Source of the DNA: Bacteroidota bacterium
Lineage (GTDB): Bacteria > Bacteroidota > Bacteroidia > AKYH767-A > OLB10
Reading direction: 5' to 3'
NCBI GenBank assembly: GCA_016713445.1
Contig: JADJPB010000005.1
Location: 363,589-427,588 of the forward strand
DNA length: 64,000 nucleotides
Shown: positions 17,701 to 26,743 of the stretch, in pieces
Numbering within the stretch: the stretch's first letter is position 1
Layout of the letters: the number at the start of each line of letters is the position of its first letter
The notes under the pieces: model-generated
The model's input: only the letters and a program-made list of their open reading frames with translations
The model's database searches: none
Told to the model about the DNA's origin: nothing
Translations under genes and position numbers: made by a program

Positions 17701-19194
17701 TGTAGTCAATGCGCGATATGCGTTCACTCTTCCCCAATCATAGGTGAAGTCGGGCCCTGGATTACCAATATCTTCAGCAGAATTTAACAAACATGCCTTA
17801 ATTAATGCAGCAGGCGGATTCGGTGCTGAGTTAAGTTCTTTGTAAGCTTGAAACATCTGTCCAAAAATTCCTGCGATACCCGGACTCGCAGCAGAGGTCC
17901 CTCCACCTGTTAGGTAAGAATTATTCTCATCGGTACTCAATTGACCTGCTCCATTCGCGCAGATATCAGGTTTCACACGACCATCAGAAGCCGGTCCGCG
18001 GCTACTTGTATTATCCAATACTTCCAAGGCATCCAAATTACCACAAGCAACTACGTTTTTTCCTTGCTTATATCCTCCGGTAATATTTCCCCATCCGGCA
18101 CCGGCACCGTAACTACAATTTCCACCTCCATTATTTCCTCCAGAAAAAACAAATTGTAATTGAGGATTATCAAACAACAACTGATCACCAAATTGTGTGT
18201 CGGAAGTATATTCATTACATCCTTGAGAATAAGAGGTAGATGCGATCACAATTCCATGATTATTAAAATTCGCTACAGCATCTACTATTTGAGGGTAACT
18301 TCCTATATTATATGTGAAAAGATTCGCTCCGCTCGCCATTCCTCGAATTGTTGGATTTAAGTTTCCTGCGCCGCCAGCAATGCCTGTTGTCATATCGCCA
18401 TGCGTTTGACCTGATCCAGTAGCAAAATTGGTAAGACGTCCGGTGAAATCAATATGTGGACCCACAAAACCATCATCGGCAATTGCAATTGATACTCCAT
18501 CACCATCGTAATGACGGCCCGTCGCATAATCACTATTAATCACATTAGAACGGTGTAAGCTTTTTCCTTTTGTATCTTCTTTTTCACCTGGGGCAGCAAT
18601 TGTATTTACATAAGAAACCCATGGTTGAGCAGCAAGTTGCATCAATGAAAAATCACTAATGCGAATATTAAGAATTCGGGCTTTAGGTTCTTGTGACAAC
18701 AATTTACCATGTTCAAGCGCAGATGTTAATGCTGCACTGTGGGAAATATTCCCTTGATACTGCACAGCTAAATCAACTGTTCCTCTTTCATTAATCGCCC
18801 AATCCTGAAATCCGCCAATGATATTTCGACTAATTTTTTGTGCGGCGCTTAATTTAATTATTGAACGCGCATTAAATCCGCTTATTAGCGATTTGTTAAA
18901 GCTAAGAGGTATCGCCACTATGAATGAATTCGTCGGTACGTAATCCATAATGATAAGTCCACTTTGGCGCATTGCATTTTGCTCACTCATTCCTGGTAAG
19001 CTGTTGAACTGAATCAATCGATAATAGTAACCATTGTACACATCTGAAGGAGACGTTTCAGCAATGAATTCTGAAAGATTAGAAGCGGGTTGTACTGTTC
19101 CGCTTTGCAGATATATGCTGGTGTTTTGTTGAGCGATTGTAACTGAAGAAAGTAAAATTCCTGCAGCAAACAACCATGTGTAAATACGATTCAT
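14791..19194 (-). CDS. Secreted subtilisin-like (S8) protease with T9SS sorting domain
   Basis: 1,467 residues. A signal peptide ends near TIA-QQN (residue 22), followed by a propeptide-like region to about 225. The S8 domain has the Asp of IAIADDG (Asp240), the His of QTHGDM (His265) and the Ser of GGGTSAASPG (Ser434), with Asn354 in SGGNNGG as a possible oxyanion residue. HGD replaces the usual HGT. C-terminal to it are a P-like domain (HSITVPAGVEEVRVMVYWAD), a fibronectin-like region, two MAM/anchor-like jelly-roll domains and a PKD domain (FYFTDQSLNAPTGWSWVF). The last 80 residues form a T9SS type A domain (VYPNPSAGLFNLEL, GVYLLRLV, KMVKL). It should be secreted to the cell surface as a broad protease or adhesin-protease. 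Its neighbour at 19540 is a paralogue over the first ~850 residues. Confidence 0.85.
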   Translation of the reverse strand: MNRIYTWLFAAGILLSSVTIAQQNTSIYLQSGTVQPASNLSEFIAETSPSDVYNGYYYRLIQFNSLPGMSEQNAMRQSGLIIMDYVPTNSFIVAIPLSFNKSLISGFNARSIIKLSAAQKISRNIIGGFQDWAINERGTVDLAVQYQGNISHSAALTSALEHGKLLSQEPKARILNIRISDFSLMQLAAQPWVSYVNTIAAPGEKEDTKGKSLHRSNVINSDYATGRHYDGDGVSIAIADDGFVGPHIDFTGRLTNFATGSGQTHGDMTTGIAGGAGNLNPTIRGMASGANLFTYNIGSYPQIVDAVANFNNHGIVIASTSYSQGCNEYTSDTQFGDQLLFDNPQLQFVFSGGNNGGGNCSYGAGAGWGNITGGYKQGKNVVACGNLDALEVLDNTSSRGPASDGRVKPDICANGAGQLSTDENNSYLTGGGTSAASPGIAGIFGQMFQAYKELNSAPNPPAALIKACLLNSAEDIGNPGPDFTYDWGRVNAYRALTTLEENRYLTDSVSQGNSNTHSITVPAGVEEVRVMVYWADVGGTPLSAPSLVNNINMTVTDPSAGIWNPWILDPTPLVASLTAPAIRGVDSLNNMELVSIATPAAGVYDVTINGYALPSIGQRYYLVWEFRTNEVTLTYPNGGEGFVPGESEVIRWDGRKTGGNYLLEYTTDNGVNWNTISAAIPQTLQQFTWNIPNSISGEVKVRVSRNGFSDESDSSFAIIGLPTGITVDWACPDSMQISFNAVAGAVGYTGYLLRNKYMEVAGNSATNTMVLYGVNPTIDNWLSVSAKTAQGNTGRRANAVFHPAGVFNCTITTDANLEVLANPSTGTYQDCQDNSAVVVAVLIKNYGVSALTNVPVNFSLDGTTTITENFVGTINPGASQLFSFATTIDISLAGNYVLDVWLTLPGDQNVYNDSAKGNFTVIGGTIATLPFSNDFESDNLCAVTTNCEGTVCPISNGWINETNSVQDDIDFRVIQGATASTGTGPVGDHTLGTAAGKYVYLEASNCFGKSANLVSPCFDLTTASSPQMTFWYHMWGPGMGELRIDIYSSGGWVENVIPAIIGNQGNQWLQAAVNLTPWSGDIINVRFRGTTGNAFTSDIAIDDINVVESSVPPVPAFIVNAVSGCTGKVFYFTDQSLNAPTGWSWVFTPSTVTFVNGTSASSANPEVVFNATGFYDVELTATNGFGGGTVTQTSFISILPAVNAPLIEDFQSGTFPPVGWNIDDAGGAFTWTEAVGIAGSNGNPTTCSFVENFSYNNAGAQDGLETVEISLANASAAVLTFDVSYARFDSTLVDTLRVDISTDCGTTWIPSGYQKEGTTLATVGDNTNSWVPTLGADWRNDTINLSSWIGSNILVKFVNINGYGNNLYIDNVNVDATVGIEQPDLLGLVSVYPNPSAGLFNLELRGVDAKQVSYTLTDLQGRVVTSQRVNAGTNYSGIIDLRQAPQGVYLLRLVSEKGNRTVKMVKL

Positions 19195-19539
19195 TTTTAT
19201 TTTGGTTTTTAGGTATTTCTCTGTGTGATTGGATTACTAATAATAATTTTTACTGCTAAAGAATCATTAAGCGATAAAAGATGTGTTGATTATTACATCT
19301 TCACCATTCCATTTTAACTGGTCGAATAAAATGGGAATCAACGCCTATTGATTAGCAATAAGTGGTAACGAAATTAGCGAAAACTTACTAATTCGTCACT
19401 AAGAAGTAGAGATAGTTGTAAGTCGAATCCAATAATACCTATGAATCCTCATTCTTTCATTTTGAAGATCCCACAGAGAAACAACAAAATGCCGTCGAAC
19501 CCTTTGTAATTCGACGGCATCAATATATAAATGAGTTGA
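19195..19539. other. Spacer between paralogous protease genes
   Basis: 345 bases between two genes on the same strand. It ends with the terminator at 19489-19520. Around 19290-19330 the minus strand reads AATGGAATGGTGAAGATGTAA, that is NGMVKM and a stop, the sort of end seen on T9SS domains, but the frame is closed just upstream. Nothing else is recognised. Confidence 0.4.
19489..19520 (-). terminator. Terminator of the protease gene at 19540
   Basis: A perfect 11-bp stem (ATGCCGTCGAA with TTCGACGGCAT) around a 10-base loop lies 19 bases after the stop at 19540. On the minus strand it is followed by TTTGTTGTTT. The T-tract is imperfect, but the stem is strong. Confidence 0.7.
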
Positions 19540-22500
19540 TTATGGATGAGATGAACTTATAAATCCAGCAATATTATTATCCAAAAGAGCTTGATCTAAA
19601 ATATCAACGTTTCCATCGCCGGAAAGGTCACTGGTGACGTATCCACTGGCAAAGTTGAACAAATCATTGTCCAAATCCGATTGATCGAGAATATCAACAG
19701 TCCCATCTTTTGGTATAAGGTCTCCACTATAAAACGCGAAGAGTCCAGGAGCTATCATTTTCATGTTTGATCCATATGCCTGTGAAGCTGACGAGGTGAA
19801 ATTATAATTTGTAATTCCAGAAAAGGTTAATGGAAGAGCGCTCCAAGTTGAAACTGCATTTCGATGTGATACTTCAAGATAGTAGTTATTACCAACTATA
19901 CTTCCGGGGAAATTTACAGTGGCTAATCCGCTGGTATTTAAAATGGCGCTAGATGAAGCTACTACGGTATTGGGGTTTAATGGATCGTGCAGATGTACTT
20001 TAATCGTATCCACTTCCGTTGAATTTATAGAAATTCCGGCATTCAATAATGCAGGAAACATGCCCCCGCTGCCATTATGAAAACCTTCAATAAAACAGGT
20101 TAGATTTAATGTGGAAGATGTTACTGTACTGAAGTTAATATTATCGATAAACAAACTATTTCCAAAACCATTAATATTTACAAAACGAACCATCACATTC
20201 ATGCCTGCCCATGCACTTAGGTCAACAGTATCTTTTCTCCATTGACTGGCCGATGTAGGTGTAAAAACACTGGTAACCGTTCCGGCGGTTGCTAAAACTA
20301 AATTACTTTTTAAATATCCGGAGGGCGTCCATGTTGAACCGCAATCGGAAGATACATCTACTCGGAGTCCATCAAAATATGTAGTACTATACCGAGCATA
20401 TGAAACATCAAATGTCAGGAGTGGACTACCTCCACTTGTGTAGCCAACCACGTACGAAGAAAGCATATCTTCTGCACCTGGAGCATTATATGAATAGTTG
20501 TTGATGTATGCAGCCGCTGTAGTAGCACCGGTGGCACCCACAATTCCTGTTCTTCGCTCCCAGGTATAAGAACCATTTGTGTTGTCAATAGTCCATCCAA
20601 CAGGGGGGAAGTTGGGACTTTCAAAATCCTGCGTAACAGGCGGTGTACTATTGGCAAAAACGGTAGTGGTGACAAGACTACTATCATTATACAAATTCAT
20701 ATCCCCTGGATAAGCAATCCACGTTTTCAGTGTATAGGTTCCGGAAGTCGACATATTTAACGTAGTGGGAAAAGTAAACATGATCGTACTTGTAGGATTT
20801 AATGTTCCGGGAATAGTTTGCATGATCGCAGGTCCATTATTTAATGAATAATAAACTGGAATATTTGATATCGCATTTTGCCCGAAATTTTCTACCGTAA
20901 CTGTAACAGGAACAGCAGCATTATTTGTACAACCGAAAACATTGCCGGGGGATGGACTGCTTACTGATTGTAATTTAGCATCAATCGCCAACGGACAATT
21001 TACAATTCCGGGAGCTTTGTTTATTGCGTAAGCTCTTCTGCCCTTATTTCCATCGACTGTATTTGCACAAACACTAAACCAGTAATCCGTTAAGGAGTTT
21101 ACACCTTGCACAGTAAATCCATTTGTAGATGAGGTACCAATGGGTTCCATGTATTTAGATCCTAACTTATATATTGTGTATCCTGCTGCACTTGCTACTG
21201 TATTCCAGCTTAAGCGAATACTATCCGGACAACCCCATGCTACTGCCAATCCTGTAGGTACACCAATAATAGCAAATGAAGAGTCACTCATATCGGTAAA
21301 TCCATTTCTTGAAATACGTACACGAGCTCTACCTGTAACGGTTGAGGGTACTACCCAAGAATATTGTTGAACATTTTGAGCTACTGCTGCAGAAATGATA
21401 TTCCAGCTGGTTCCATTGTTTGTAGAATATTCTAATAGATACGTTCCTAAATTGCGCTGCCCATCCCAACGAATTACTTCTGTTTCTCCAGGAACAAAAC
21501 CTTCTCCGCCATTCGGGTAAGTAATCGTTAATTCTTCGGATCTAAACTCCCAAACTAAATAATAGCGTTGACCAACAGATGGTATTGCGAAGCCGTTAAC
21601 TGTAACGGTATACAGTCCGGCAGCAGGATTATCAAGAGTTACCTGCTCCATATTGTTTCGGTTGTCAACCGCTCTTATTGCAAGAGCATTCAAATTTGCC
21701 GCGATTGGCGTGTGATCCAACACCCAAGGATTCCACACTGACGAAGAAGGATCTGTAACGGTCATATTCAAATTATTCACTAACGCTGGAGAGGCAGCAG
21801 GAGATCCACCCACATCTGACCAATAAATCATCACACGCACTTGCTTTGTATTTGCAGGAACAGTGATAGAATGTGTTTTATTCTGACCTTGTAAAATACT
21901 ATCCGTTAAATATCGATTTTCTTCAAGCGTACGCACCGCTCTCAACGCATTTATTCTTCCCCATCCATAGATGAAATCGGGGCCAGCATTACCAATGTCT
22001 TCTCCTGTATTTAATATAGTAGCTTTAATCAAAGCAGCTGGAGGATTGGATACGGAATTGATGCTTTTATACGCATGATACAACTGAGCAATGACTCCGG
22101 CCACACCGGGAGAAGCCGCAGAGGTTCCGCCACCTACTTGATAAGTATTATTTTCATTAGTGCTTAATTGATTTCTTCCGTTCGCACAAATATCCGGTTT
22201 GATACGACCATCTGCAGAAGGACCGCGGCTACTACTTGGGTCTAATACTTCTAGCTCATCTAAATTTCCGCAGGCAATTACATTTTTTCCTTGCTTATAA
22301 CCGCCTGTAATATTTCCCCAGGCGGTGCCGGCACCATAATTACAATTTGTACTTCCACTATTTCCACCTGAAAAAACAAATTGCAACTGCGGATTATTAT
22401 AAAGCAAATTATCACCAAATTGAGTATCGGAAGTATATTCATTACATCCTTGTGAATAAGAAGTGGAGGCGATTACAATTCCATAATTGGTGTAGTTCGA

Positions 22501-23439
22501 AACTGCATTTACAATTTGAGGATAAGCACTTATGTTAAATGTATATAAATACGCTCCGGTGGCCATTCCACGAATCACAGGATTTAAATTTCCGGCACCT
22601 ACACAAATTCCGCTCGTCATATCACCGTGAGATTGTGCTGTTCCCGTTGCGAAATTGGTCATTCGTCCTGTAAAGTCAATATGTGGTCCCACAAAACCAT
22701 CATCGGCAATGGCTACAGTAACTCCAGTCCCATCATAATGTCGGCCTGTGGCATAATCACTGTTGATGGTATTCGAGCGATGCAATGATCTTCCTTTCGT
22801 ATCTTCAGGAAGTGAGGGCGCGGCAATGGTATTGATATAAAATACCCATGGTTCTGCTGCAAGCGTTTTCAATGCAAACTCATTCGTACGTAGTGAAATA
22901 ATTCTATTCTCTGGATTCGACACTAAAATTTGCCCGTGCTTCTCTGCTTCAAAAAGTGCTATTGCCAAGGGTAAGTTGGCTTGGTATTGAATATTTAGAT
23001 CTACTTTGCCGGGCACGGTCATCGCCCAATCTTGAAAACCACCAATGATGTTTTTACTAATTTTCTGCACTTCTGTTTGCGCAAAAACGGCATGCACATT
23101 TAGCTGCTTCAACAACGTTCTATTGAACGACACTGGAATAGCTGTCATAAAAGTATTGTTTGGAATATAGTCCATCAACACCAGGCCACTGCTTCGCATA
23201 TTATCTTGCTGCGTTTTCGTTGGTATCTCCTTAAACTGAATGAATCGATAATAATAACCATTGATCTCGTTTTTAGGGGCGGGGCTATTAATAAACAAAT
23301 TAAGGTTTTCTTCTACTTCAACACTTCCACTTTGGAAAAGAACTGTTTTTGTTTTTTGTGCATGCAACAACGATGTTGACAAGAAGATCGTGGATATGAC
23401 CAAACTAAATACAAGCAGAGCTGACTTTTTTAACTTCAT
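19540..23439 (-). CDS. Secreted subtilisin-like (S8) protease with dockerin-like C-terminal module
   Basis: 1,299 residues. A signal peptide (LVFSLVISTIFLSTSLLHA) is followed by a propeptide region and an S8 domain with the Asp of VAIADDG, the His of QSHGDM and the Ser of GGGTSAASPG. Over about 850 residues it closely follows the protease at 14791. It then has one MAM/anchor-like domain (QDFESPNFPPVGWTIDN). The C-terminus is different: instead of a T9SS type A domain it ends in an IEGFHNGSGGMFPALLNAG module and two dockerin-like calcium loops (GDLIPKDGTVDILDQSDLD and DLSGDGNVDILDQALLDNN), then SSSHP. The same module ends the giant protein at 40629. Its probable role is sorting, anchoring or multimerisation. 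A tandem gene duplication with exchange of the 3' end explains the pair. Confidence 0.85.
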   Translation of the reverse strand: MKLKKSALLVFSLVISTIFLSTSLLHAQKTKTVLFQSGSVEVEENLNLFINSPAPKNEINGYYYRFIQFKEIPTKTQQDNMRSSGLVLMDYIPNNTFMTAIPVSFNRTLLKQLNVHAVFAQTEVQKISKNIIGGFQDWAMTVPGKVDLNIQYQANLPLAIALFEAEKHGQILVSNPENRIISLRTNEFALKTLAAEPWVFYINTIAAPSLPEDTKGRSLHRSNTINSDYATGRHYDGTGVTVAIADDGFVGPHIDFTGRMTNFATGTAQSHGDMTSGICVGAGNLNPVIRGMATGAYLYTFNISAYPQIVNAVSNYTNYGIVIASTSYSQGCNEYTSDTQFGDNLLYNNPQLQFVFSGGNSGSTNCNYGAGTAWGNITGGYKQGKNVIACGNLDELEVLDPSSSRGPSADGRIKPDICANGRNQLSTNENNTYQVGGGTSAASPGVAGVIAQLYHAYKSINSVSNPPAALIKATILNTGEDIGNAGPDFIYGWGRINALRAVRTLEENRYLTDSILQGQNKTHSITVPANTKQVRVMIYWSDVGGSPAASPALVNNLNMTVTDPSSSVWNPWVLDHTPIAANLNALAIRAVDNRNNMEQVTLDNPAAGLYTVTVNGFAIPSVGQRYYLVWEFRSEELTITYPNGGEGFVPGETEVIRWDGQRNLGTYLLEYSTNNGTSWNIISAAVAQNVQQYSWVVPSTVTGRARVRISRNGFTDMSDSSFAIIGVPTGLAVAWGCPDSIRLSWNTVASAAGYTIYKLGSKYMEPIGTSSTNGFTVQGVNSLTDYWFSVCANTVDGNKGRRAYAINKAPGIVNCPLAIDAKLQSVSSPSPGNVFGCTNNAAVPVTVTVENFGQNAISNIPVYYSLNNGPAIMQTIPGTLNPTSTIMFTFPTTLNMSTSGTYTLKTWIAYPGDMNLYNDSSLVTTTVFANSTPPVTQDFESPNFPPVGWTIDNTNGSYTWERRTGIVGATGATTAAAYINNYSYNAPGAEDMLSSYVVGYTSGGSPLLTFDVSYARYSTTYFDGLRVDVSSDCGSTWTPSGYLKSNLVLATAGTVTSVFTPTSASQWRKDTVDLSAWAGMNVMVRFVNINGFGNSLFIDNINFSTVTSSTLNLTCFIEGFHNGSGGMFPALLNAGISINSTEVDTIKVHLHDPLNPNTVVASSSAILNTSGLATVNFPGSIVGNNYYLEVSHRNAVSTWSALPLTFSGITNYNFTSSASQAYGSNMKMIAPGLFAFYSGDLIPKDGTVDILDQSDLDNDLFNFASGYVTSDLSGDGNVDILDQALLDNNIAGFISSSHP

Positions 23440-23651
23440 AGTATTTTTTTTTCTTAGAACCGAAATGAAAAAAATGGCATTCTGTAGCCACTTATACGGG
23501 GATTTATGTTTAACGAATTTAAAGCTTTTCAGTTTCTCTTACAAGACCTTTATTATCATCCTCTCGTTTCATGACTTTAATCTATTAAAAATCAACTACA
23601 ACAATCCTTTTATTACATAGACATATATTTTTATTATTCCGACTAAACTGC

Positions 23652-23659
23652 CACCTTTG
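23652..23659 (+). promoter_or_regulatory. Possible -7 element before rsmI
   Basis: CACCTTTG differs from TAnnTTTG by one base and ends 13 bases before the ATG at 23673. No clear -33 TTTG is present. Weak support. Confidence 0.25.
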
Positions 23660-23672
23660 CCTCCTTCAAAAG

Positions 23673-24338
23673 ATGCTTACACTCGTCCCTACTCCCGTCG
23701 GAAATTTACAAGACATTACCTTACGTGCTTTGGAAGTGTTGAAGGAGGCGGATATCATTTTAGCAGAGGACACACGAACTAGCAAAGTATTACTCAAACA
23801 TTTTGGTATTGAAAAGCGCGTTTTGTCTCATCATCAACATAACGAACACCAAGCGCTAGCAGAGTTAATTCGATTGATGAAAGACGGTCAAAAAATTGCC
23901 ATGGTGAGTGATGCCGGCACTCCCGGAATTAGTGATCCCGGTTTTTTATTAGTACGAGAATGCATTAAAGAAGAAATTCCGGTTTTGTGCTTGCCCGGTG
24001 CTACGGCATTTGTGCCAGCACTAGTGATGAGTGGATTGCCTTGTGACCGCTTTGTATTTGAAGGATTTCTTCCACAGAAAAAGGGACGACAAACAAGGTT
24101 ACTTGCCTTAAAAGAAGAGAGTAGAACCATGATTTTTTACGAAAGTCCTTTTCGATTAATTAAACTCATTGATGAATGCATTCTCCATTTTGGTGAAGAG
24201 CGTATGGCATCGGTTTCTCGAGAAATATCAAAGATGTTTGAAGAGACGAAACGAGGAACGCTGTTGTCGCTAAAAAATTATTTTGAAGCGAAAGGTGTGA
24301 AAGGAGAGATTGTGATGGTGGTGGAGGGGAGGAAGTAG
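23673..24338 (+). CDS. rsmI: 16S rRNA (cytidine(1402)-2'-O)-methyltransferase
   Basis: 221 residues, of which almost all form the tetrapyrrole-methylase fold. Family signatures are LTLVPTPVGNLQDITLRALE at the N-terminus, ILAEDTRTSKVLLKHF, MVSDAGTPGISDPGFLLVRE (SAM-binding) and LCLPGATAFVPALVMSGLP. RsmI methylates the 2'-O of C1402 in 16S rRNA, together with RsmH, in the cytoplasm. The protein lacks the small C-terminal extension of the longer proteobacterial enzymes, which is usual for Bacteroidetes. It is transcribed toward the end of the type VI secretion locus. The two stops are 60 bases apart. Confidence 0.95.
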   Translation: MLTLVPTPVGNLQDITLRALEVLKEADIILAEDTRTSKVLLKHFGIEKRVLSHHQHNEHQALAELIRLMKDGQKIAMVSDAGTPGISDPGFLLVRECIKEEIPVLCLPGATAFVPALVMSGLPCDRFVFEGFLPQKKGRQTRLLALKEESRTMIFYESPFRLIKLIDECILHFGEERMASVSREISKMFEETKRGTLLSLKNYFEAKGVKGEIVMVVEGRK

Positions 24339-24398
24339 CCTAAAGCCCCACCAATTCCGCTGATTTTTCAGCAGAAAGGAAAGATAATAATTAAATCA

Positions 24399-25079
24399 TC
24401 ACTTCGTTTTCACAAAAGTAAGTCGCAAAGTTGAATCGCAAATGCAGCCATAGCCATTACCCGCCAAAAAAATCACTTCAACCGTTCGGTGTGGTTTTTT
24501 GAAAGTTATTTCTGCATCATAATTATAGGACTTGCCATCTATCAACCACTTTGAAGATTCATCTACAGCACTAAAAAATAGTTTCAAGTCTTTATCGAAT
24601 CTTAGCGTATCACCTGAAATGTTCGGTCTATTTAAAGGATGAATCGAGAAATCCAGGGTATCAGGTTTCCGACATTTTATCACTATTTGCCTACTGACAG
24701 GCATAAAAGTATCGCATACAATTTGAATAATTTTTATGCCAGAGTTTAGATACTTATGTGATAGTGTAGTTTGATGTTCAGAATATATACTTGAATCACC
24801 ATCGCCCCAATAGCATATTTTTCTATTAAACGAATGAACATTGTCTCTTATAGTTAATGAGTCTTTTATACAATGTGCACCAGTGCTACCATGATTTGAA
24901 AGCAGTTCGAAAATGATTTTTGGCTTTTCAATTTTTTTGTTTGTAATGTTTGAATCTGAGTACTTAAAAAGTGGAATTGAATAGTCGTGAGCATAGTTTT
25001 CTCTTTCACATGCGAAACAAATCATGTAAAAGAAGGTAATGAGAATAAAAACATAAAAATTGCAAAATACTTTTTTCAT
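24399..25079 (-). CDS. Putative lipoprotein, last gene of the type VI secretion locus
   Basis: 226 residues. The N-terminus (MKKVFCNFYVFILITFFYMI, then CFACERE) is a signal with an imperfect lipobox ending FAC, so lipidation is likely but not certain. The middle has a PKD-like pattern (ICYWGDGDSSIYS, HKYLNSGIKIIQIVCD) and the C-terminus ends in beta strands with paired cysteines (GYGCICDSTLRLTF). It follows the TssO-like gene by 26 bases. In Bacteroidetes type VI systems the membrane complex contains a lipoprotein (TssQ) and further envelope proteins (TssP, TssR). This protein may fill one of these places, but sequence motifs do not decide which. Confidence 0.6.
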   Translation of the reverse strand: MKKVFCNFYVFILITFFYMICFACERENYAHDYSIPLFKYSDSNITNKKIEKPKIIFELLSNHGSTGAHCIKDSLTIRDNVHSFNRKICYWGDGDSSIYSEHQTTLSHKYLNSGIKIIQIVCDTFMPVSRQIVIKCRKPDTLDFSIHPLNRPNISGDTLRFDKDLKLFFSAVDESSKWLIDGKSYNYDAEITFKKPHRTVEVIFLAGNGYGCICDSTLRLTFVKTK

Positions 25080-25105
25080 ATTCCACCTGATTTGTTTTGT
25101 TTTTC

Positions 25106-25735
25106 CTATTTTGTTTTCGCCTTCTCTTTTGTTTTCTCTTCCTCTTTTGCTTTTGCTTTCTCCCTCTTAGATTGTCTTTTCCTCAAATTTAGATCATTCT
25201 TTTCCTTATCAGGCTCGGATTCCGGGTTCTCTAATGATTTCTTTTTTTTATTAATTTCTCCAATTAAAGATGATAATACTTCATTCAACGAATCAATAGA
25301 CTGCGACTTGTGAGTGATAATATCAGATTTATATTGGATAATTGCGGCAACAACTGATTTGATGTTTTGCATAGAAGAATCCTTTATTTCAAGTAGACTT
25401 ATAGCCTGTGAATAATCAGTAAGTTGAAATGGGTCATTTAAGTCTTTCAGCTTTTCATAATCTATTTTACTCTTTAGTTTATTTATATCGATTCGAGTAG
25501 CATCACCATCTAATTTCAACCGTTTATTTTCGGCTTCCAAATTCTTTATATGTAGAGTATCAGAAGTTAAAGATAAGTTTTTCTCTGAACAATTACATTT
25601 ACCCAATTGGTATCCATTCCAAAATGTAATGACTATTGCAATAACGAAGCATACTAAAAACCAAAGAAAAATTTCATTTCTGTTTTTAGCATTACTGTTT
25701 GAGGGGAATAAAAACTCCCATATCCTTTCTAACAT
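25106..25735 (-). CDS. TssO-like type VI membrane protein
   Basis: 209 residues. One membrane helix near the N-terminus (FLWFLVCFVIAIVITFWNGY) is followed by a long coiled coil (LHIKNLEAENKRLKLDGDAT and onward, about 70-170) and a very basic/acidic tail of K, E and A. This layout, a short cytoplasmic start, one helix and a periplasmic coiled coil, is that of TssO in the Bacteroidetes subtype T6SS-iii, where it is part of the envelope complex that replaces TssJLM. The gene lies four bases after the TssK-like gene. Assignment rests on layout and position, not on a diagnostic motif. Confidence 0.55.
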   Translation of the reverse strand: MLERIWEFLFPSNSNAKNRNEIFLWFLVCFVIAIVITFWNGYQLGKCNCSEKNLSLTSDTLHIKNLEAENKRLKLDGDATRIDINKLKSKIDYEKLKDLNDPFQLTDYSQAISLLEIKDSSMQNIKSVVAAIIQYKSDIITHKSQSIDSLNEVLSSLIGEINKKKKSLENPESEPDKEKNDLNLRKRQSKREKAKAKEEEKTKEKAKTK

Positions 25736-25739
25736 AATT

Positions 25740-26741
25740 TCAAATTAATTTTTTTGAACGTTGTTGTATATTCTCCGTGTTTACTGCTTCTCCTTGTTTG
25801 TTTAGCGCGCTTTCTATTAATGGCGATTGTATGTTAACATCAGATATTTGCTGATTAGCAGATACATTTAAATTGGAATAAACTTCAATTGTATTACTTA
25901 ACCTTTTCATCCAGTTAATAAGTGAATTAATATTATCGTGGGTATGAATAAGGTCAAGATTAGCAATTAAATAATTTAAGTCATTAATAAAAGTAGATTC
26001 ACGTATCGAATATTTGTTTTGCAGGCCGCGCAATCCATCAATTTTATCAAAATAATCTTTATTAAATTCAGTAAGCAATAATAGATTTTTATAGAGTCTA
26101 AAATAAGAACATGAAGCTAAATTTGAATTCGTGGTGATTTCAAATTTTATTTTTTGCGTTTCCAATAAATATGATTGAAAAACTAAAGCACATAATTTAC
26201 TTGTAGCAGAATTTTGAGAAGTGCTGTCCTGTAAAAAGAAGTTACGAATTAAATCTAAGATTGTTTTTATACTTTGAGCCAAATTATCCCTTACGGAATC
26301 GTATTCATTTACATGTTTAATCTCTAAGACAGGTAGTAAGTAAGGCGATTGAGTTGTTTTGAGGACGGGAAGCCATTTATTGTCAAATGCTTCCTGCTCA
26401 TTCTGACAATAGCTAAGACTAATTATTTTTTCTCCTGAAATACTTGAAATGCCTAAGCAGATTAACCCTGGTTTAGATTCAATGTCCAAATCTATTTGCT
26501 CATGCCAAACAAATAAAAATCCATCTGGAAATATTATAGGCATGGGAGGTATGGAAACTTTAATTTGATTATTAATCTGCTCATACTGGATTCGCTGTCC
26601 ACTCTGTAATCCAAAACCATAATCCCCTTGATTTAAAATATGCAAATAACCAAAACGCTGATGAAGAAAATCGGTGAACTGGTCCATTCTTGTTTTAGTA
26701 AGAAGTTCATTTGATGTCCATTTAAAGTGTATTTCATCCAT
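25740..26741 (-). CDS. Putative TssK-like baseplate protein
   Basis: 333 residues, soluble, with no signal or membrane segment. It starts IHFKWTSNELLTKTRMDQF, reminiscent of the TssK start (an aromatic W residue, then the leading helix), then beta-rich regions (IKVSIPPMPIIFPDGFLFVW) to about residue 140, and a helical C-terminal half. Position between TssN-like and TssO-like genes is consistent with the order of Bacteroidetes T6SS loci, where TssK links the baseplate to the membrane complex. It is shorter than proteobacterial TssK (usually over 400 residues). If it is not TssK it is another cytoplasmic T6SS component. It starts two bases after the stop of the preceding gene. Confidence 0.4.
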   Translation of the reverse strand: MDEIHFKWTSNELLTKTRMDQFTDFLHQRFGYLHILNQGDYGFGLQSGQRIQYEQINNQIKVSIPPMPIIFPDGFLFVWHEQIDLDIESKPGLICLGISSISGEKIISLSYCQNEQEAFDNKWLPVLKTTQSPYLLPVLEIKHVNEYDSVRDNLAQSIKTILDLIRNFFLQDSTSQNSATSKLCALVFQSYLLETQKIKFEITTNSNLASCSYFRLYKNLLLLTEFNKDYFDKIDGLRGLQNKYSIRESTFINDLNYLIANLDLIHTHDNINSLINWMKRLSNTIEVYSNLNVSANQQISDVNIQSPLIESALNKQGEAVNTENIQQRSKKLI

Positions 26742-26743
26742 TG

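Noticed and set aside
19290..19330. Possible remnant of a T9SS domain end (NGMVKM-stop)
   Set aside because: Only six codons fit, with a stop immediately upstream. This is too short to support a pseudogene.
23261..23620. Plus-strand frame of 119 codons
   Set aside because: Mostly antisense to the signal and propeptide of the protease. It has no family pattern.
24359..24372. Small hairpin GCTGATTTTTCAGC after rsmI
   Set aside because: The stem is only five pairs and no T-tract follows. It is not convincing as a terminator.
24987..25313. Plus-strand frame of 108 codons rich in Phe and Ser
   Set aside because: It is the complement of the lysine/glutamate-rich tail of the TssO-like gene, which explains its composition.
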